Virus record (IMG/VR): IMGVR_UViG_3300007735_000702
Location: 1-38,470 of that record
Reading direction: 5' to 3' (one strand)
DNA: 38,470 nt
Source of the DNA: a virus
Position 1 is the first letter of the stretch; each line of letters starts with the position of its first letter. Both the position numbers and the translations under genes were made by a program. The notes below the pieces were generated by a model. That model did not search any database. It was not told the origin of the DNA and saw only the letters and a program-made list of their open reading frames with translations. Below are positions 36,347-38,470 of the stretch, piece after piece.

Positions 36347-38470
36347 GCGAGGGGCGTCTGCATATTCCGTGCCACGACCGCCAGTGTTGGCATTAGAGCC
36401 GGAGGTGTAAATGCCTACACGTTCAATCGCCCATACATATAATGTTCCAGTGGCCTGCGCCAGGCCCCATTTGCTAGCACGTTCCCATTGCACTGTGCCA
36501 GGGTCAGAGCCTCTGGTGCCTGCTTCAGGCGCACCAAATGCAGCAGCTTGAAACTCCCAACTGTGCATAAATCGTTTACCAAAACTATGTGCTACCTCAG
36601 CAAAATTGTACCAACTACCTGGGTTATTACCGCCCGTCAGTGAATATGCTGTGCTGCCATTGCCGCCGTAGAAGCTAGGAATCAATGCAGGACTGCTGTT
36701 ATCGGCAATCGTAAGGCCAATCTTGCTGCTTGGTACGGCACTAAATGTTGTATTTGCATAGCTAGTGGCGCCGCATAAATATAAATCACACCAAAAACGG
36801 CCATCAATACATGCCATACCGCGAGGATCTGGGCATGTAGGGCGCCACGTTAAATCCCAAATGCTATATTCCAGTATTTCAGCCGCAGCAGTAGGACTAC
36901 CGTTATTGAATGCAGTTGGTCTGCCACTTGGGATGTAATGGTATCCGCCAACAATGCTGCCGCCTGTAGCACCTGCTGGTGCAGTAACAAAACTAGCATC
37001 ACTGACTAATGCCCCGGTTGTCGGGTGCTGCCAAATTGCCATATCAGTGTTATTGGTATGAGCGCCCATTGTTACGGCAGTAGCACTGGCGTAATACTGG
37101 CCATTAAGTACTGCCCCAGCAGCAACACTGATAGTAGTAGCAGCAGTTTTACTAAATAATGGCCCGCGATGTAATGCTGGGCGGCGGTTGTACAGGATCG
37201 TGCCGCCAGATGGTGTGGAGAAACTTAATACGCCTGAACCGTTAGTGCCAAGTACTTGGCCATTAGTACCATCAGCCGCCGGTAGCGTCCACAGCACATC
37301 CGCCGCTATGCTCGCCGGGGCTTGGAAACCAACGTAATTAGTACCATTCGCAGTTGCTTCGCGGAATCGCGCATCACCTTGATTGTCTAAAATTACATTA
37401 TCAAGCGTTGGTGTACCAGCAATAAAGTTACCGCTTGCATCCCTAGCAACAATTGCCGATGCAGTATTAGCACTAGCAGCAGTGGTGGCGCTATTGCTTA
37501 CTTTGCCAGCAGTTGCGATCGTTGCAAGTTTAGTATCTACAATCGCTGCACTAGCGTTGATGTCAGCATTAACAATCGAAGCATTACCGCTAACAATTAC
37601 AGTGCCAGTTTCGTTTGGCAGCGTGATTGTACGGTCAGCCGTTGGATCTACTACTGCAATAGTAGTTTCAAATGTATTAGCAGTGCTACCTTCAAAACTT
37701 AAACTACCTGTTGTGCCAATTTCAAGATTGCCGGTCATTGTGCCACCAGCAAGTGCTAGCTTTTCATTATTTACTTCTTCAATTGCGGCCTGAACGTTAG
37801 TTGCTGCAATCGTGCTTTCTGGCGTGAATGCAACTTGTGATGCGCTAACACTGGTGAATGTTTGGCTTACGTCAACTTCTGTCCATTCAATACCAGTTGA
37901 TAGCACGATGTCAGGCGGTGCTAGCGCAACATTGGGGGCGTTGCCGCTTGTTATAGTGCCGCCTTCGCTTACCACTAGGTAGTAGCGGTTATTAGCAGTA
38001 GCAGCCGCCGGTAATGGCGAACCTTCCACCAAGCCAATCGCAGTGCCTTCTGCTGTAACTGAAGCTACGTGACCGGTGCCGCCTCCTGCTGATGCGTCAA
38101 ATGTACCAGCAAATACAATCTCACCAACTGAAATACCAATCGGCTGGAATACGTTGCCATCCCAAAGGAAAAGATCGCGGCTTAGTGGGTTGAAAAAGTA
38201 CTGTCCTATAAAATCAGCAGTTGGTTGCGTATCGCCAATCTTGCAAACAGCATAATTGGCTAGTTTTGCACCTGTTACAGTATTGCTAGCAATACGAGCA
38301 ATATCTATTGAGCCTGTTGTAATCTTGCTGGCATCTAGGTTTGGTATGTCACCAGCAGCTAATGCAGCACCTGCGGTAACAACACCTTTACTATTTACTG
38401 TTACTTTTGGATATTCAGTCCCACCTGCAACGTTTGCTTGGGTTGCTAATAATAATTGATTACTACCGTT
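36212..38470 (-). CDS. Tail fibre protein, C-terminal part (5' end cut by the contig edge)
   Basis: The frame is open from the contig end at 38470 to its stop at 36212 and, by the end overlap, continues the gene starting at 1376. Middle segments include IAATNVQAAIEEVNNEKLAL, GTMTGNLEIGTTGSLSFEG and ADRTITLPNETGTVIVSG, all common in phage fibre shafts. The last 300 residues form a separate tip beginning near TILYNRRPALHRGPLF, with CIDGRFWCDLYLCG and TVQWERASKWGLAQATGTLY. It ends in a C-type-lectin-like segment (ALRLGGTWNDGAASGSRFAD). The tip probably binds the host receptor. A GC-rich jump over the last 140 bases is notable. Confidence 0.85.
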   Translation of the reverse strand, partial: NGSNQLLLATQANVAGGTEYPKVTVNSKGVVTAGAALAAGDIPNLDASKITTGSIDIARIASNTVTGAKLANYAVCKIGDTQPTADFIGQYFFNPLSRDLFLWDGNVFQPIGISVGEIVFAGTFDASAGGGTGHVASVTAEGTAIGLVEGSPLPAAATANNRYYLVVSEGGTITSGNAPNVALAPPDIVLSTGIEWTEVDVSQTFTSVSASQVAFTPESTIAATNVQAAIEEVNNEKLALAGGTMTGNLEIGTTGSLSFEGSTANTFETTIAVVDPTADRTITLPNETGTVIVSGNASIVNADINASAAIVDTKLATIATAGKVSNSATTAASANTASAIVARDASGNFIAGTPTLDNVILDNQGDARFREATANGTNYVGFQAPASIAADVLWTLPAADGTNGQVLGTNGSGVLSFSTPSGGTILYNRRPALHRGPLFSKTAATTISVAAGAVLNGQYYASATAVTMGAHTNNTDMAIWQHPTTGALVSDASFVTAPAGATGGSIVGGYHYIPSGRPTAFNNGSPTAAAEILEYSIWDLTWRPTCPDPRGMACIDGRFWCDLYLCGATSYANTTFSAVPSSKIGLTIADNSSPALIPSFYGGNGSTAYSLTGGNNPGSWYNFAEVAHSFGKRFMHSWEFQAAAFGAPEAGTRGSDPGTVQWERASKWGLAQATGTLYVWAIERVGIYTSGSNANTGGRGTEYADAPRALRLGGTWNDGAASGSRFADWSNFPSSGSDGIGGRFCCEHIVTG
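37860..38470. repeat. Contig-end overlap, right copy
   Basis: This is the partner of bases 1-611. It encodes the same fibre residues, and the 15 differences (equivalent to 90-180 of the left copy) leave the protein unchanged. Because the fibre frame runs through it, removing one copy yields a single uninterrupted fibre gene. See the left copy for interpretation. Confidence 0.9.

Noticed and set aside
1-38470. CRISPR array, tRNA, integrase or attachment site
   Set aside because: No regularly spaced repeats, no cloverleaf with a CCA end, and no tyrosine or serine recombinase motif was seen in any frame.

Overview
The window is the essentially complete genome of a tailed, long non-contractile-tailed (siphovirus-type) phage, assembled as a linear contig whose two ends overlap. 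Bases 1-611 and 37860-38470 are the same sequence apart from 15 silent substitutions confined to 90-180, so the molecule is best read as a circle (or circularly permuted) of about 37,859 bp. The contig break falls inside the tail-fibre gene; joined across the break, that gene is one open frame of 3024 nt. A cyanobacterial host is suggested but not proven. The phage encodes a primary-type sigma-70 factor whose region 2 reads FSTYAYWWIRQ, as in picocyanobacterial group-2 sigmas, and the cyanobacterial octamer GCGATCGC occurs twice (24093, 26205). No integrase, repressor/Cro pair, DNA polymerase or tRNA was seen.

Late block (minus strand, read from high to low coordinates): RHH regulator, primase-helicase, an iteron-rich intergenic region, a small ORF, TerS, TerL, DUF4055 portal, MuF-like protein, three small proteins, scaffold, capsid, a decoration-like protein, connector proteins, tail terminator, major tail protein, G/GT tail chaperones made by a -1 frameshift, tape measure, L-like and NlpC-like tip proteins, a giant J-like tip protein, an M-like protein, two further tail-tube-fold proteins, and the fibre. 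Across the circle junction come the rest of the fibre with a C-type-lectin-like tip, an 82-aa ORF, four small ORFs (three membrane and one amphipathic), a GH24+C39-like endolysin, a metallophosphoesterase, a small ORF and an HNH nuclease.

Early/middle block (plus strand, 25126-31679): HNH nuclease, RadD-like SF2 helicase, several small ORFs, VRR-NUC nuclease, a membrane-HTH micro-protein, a RecE-like exonuclease, a Bet-family annealase, an HTH protein, SSB and, last, the sigma factor. Two near-identical promoter-plus-hairpin leaders sit at the 3' ends of the helicase and VRR-NUC genes. This is a recombination-dependent replication cassette that relies on host polymerase. Placing the sigma factor at its end suggests an early-to-late switch, which is an inference.

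The most interesting items are: a DGR-target-like lectin tip on the fibre without any reverse transcriptase; an inverted iteron array around an AT-rich core, the candidate origin; the phage sigma factor; a duplicated covarying promoter-leader module; three tail-tube-fold paralogues in one genome; and a textbook A-AAA-AAA frameshift element.
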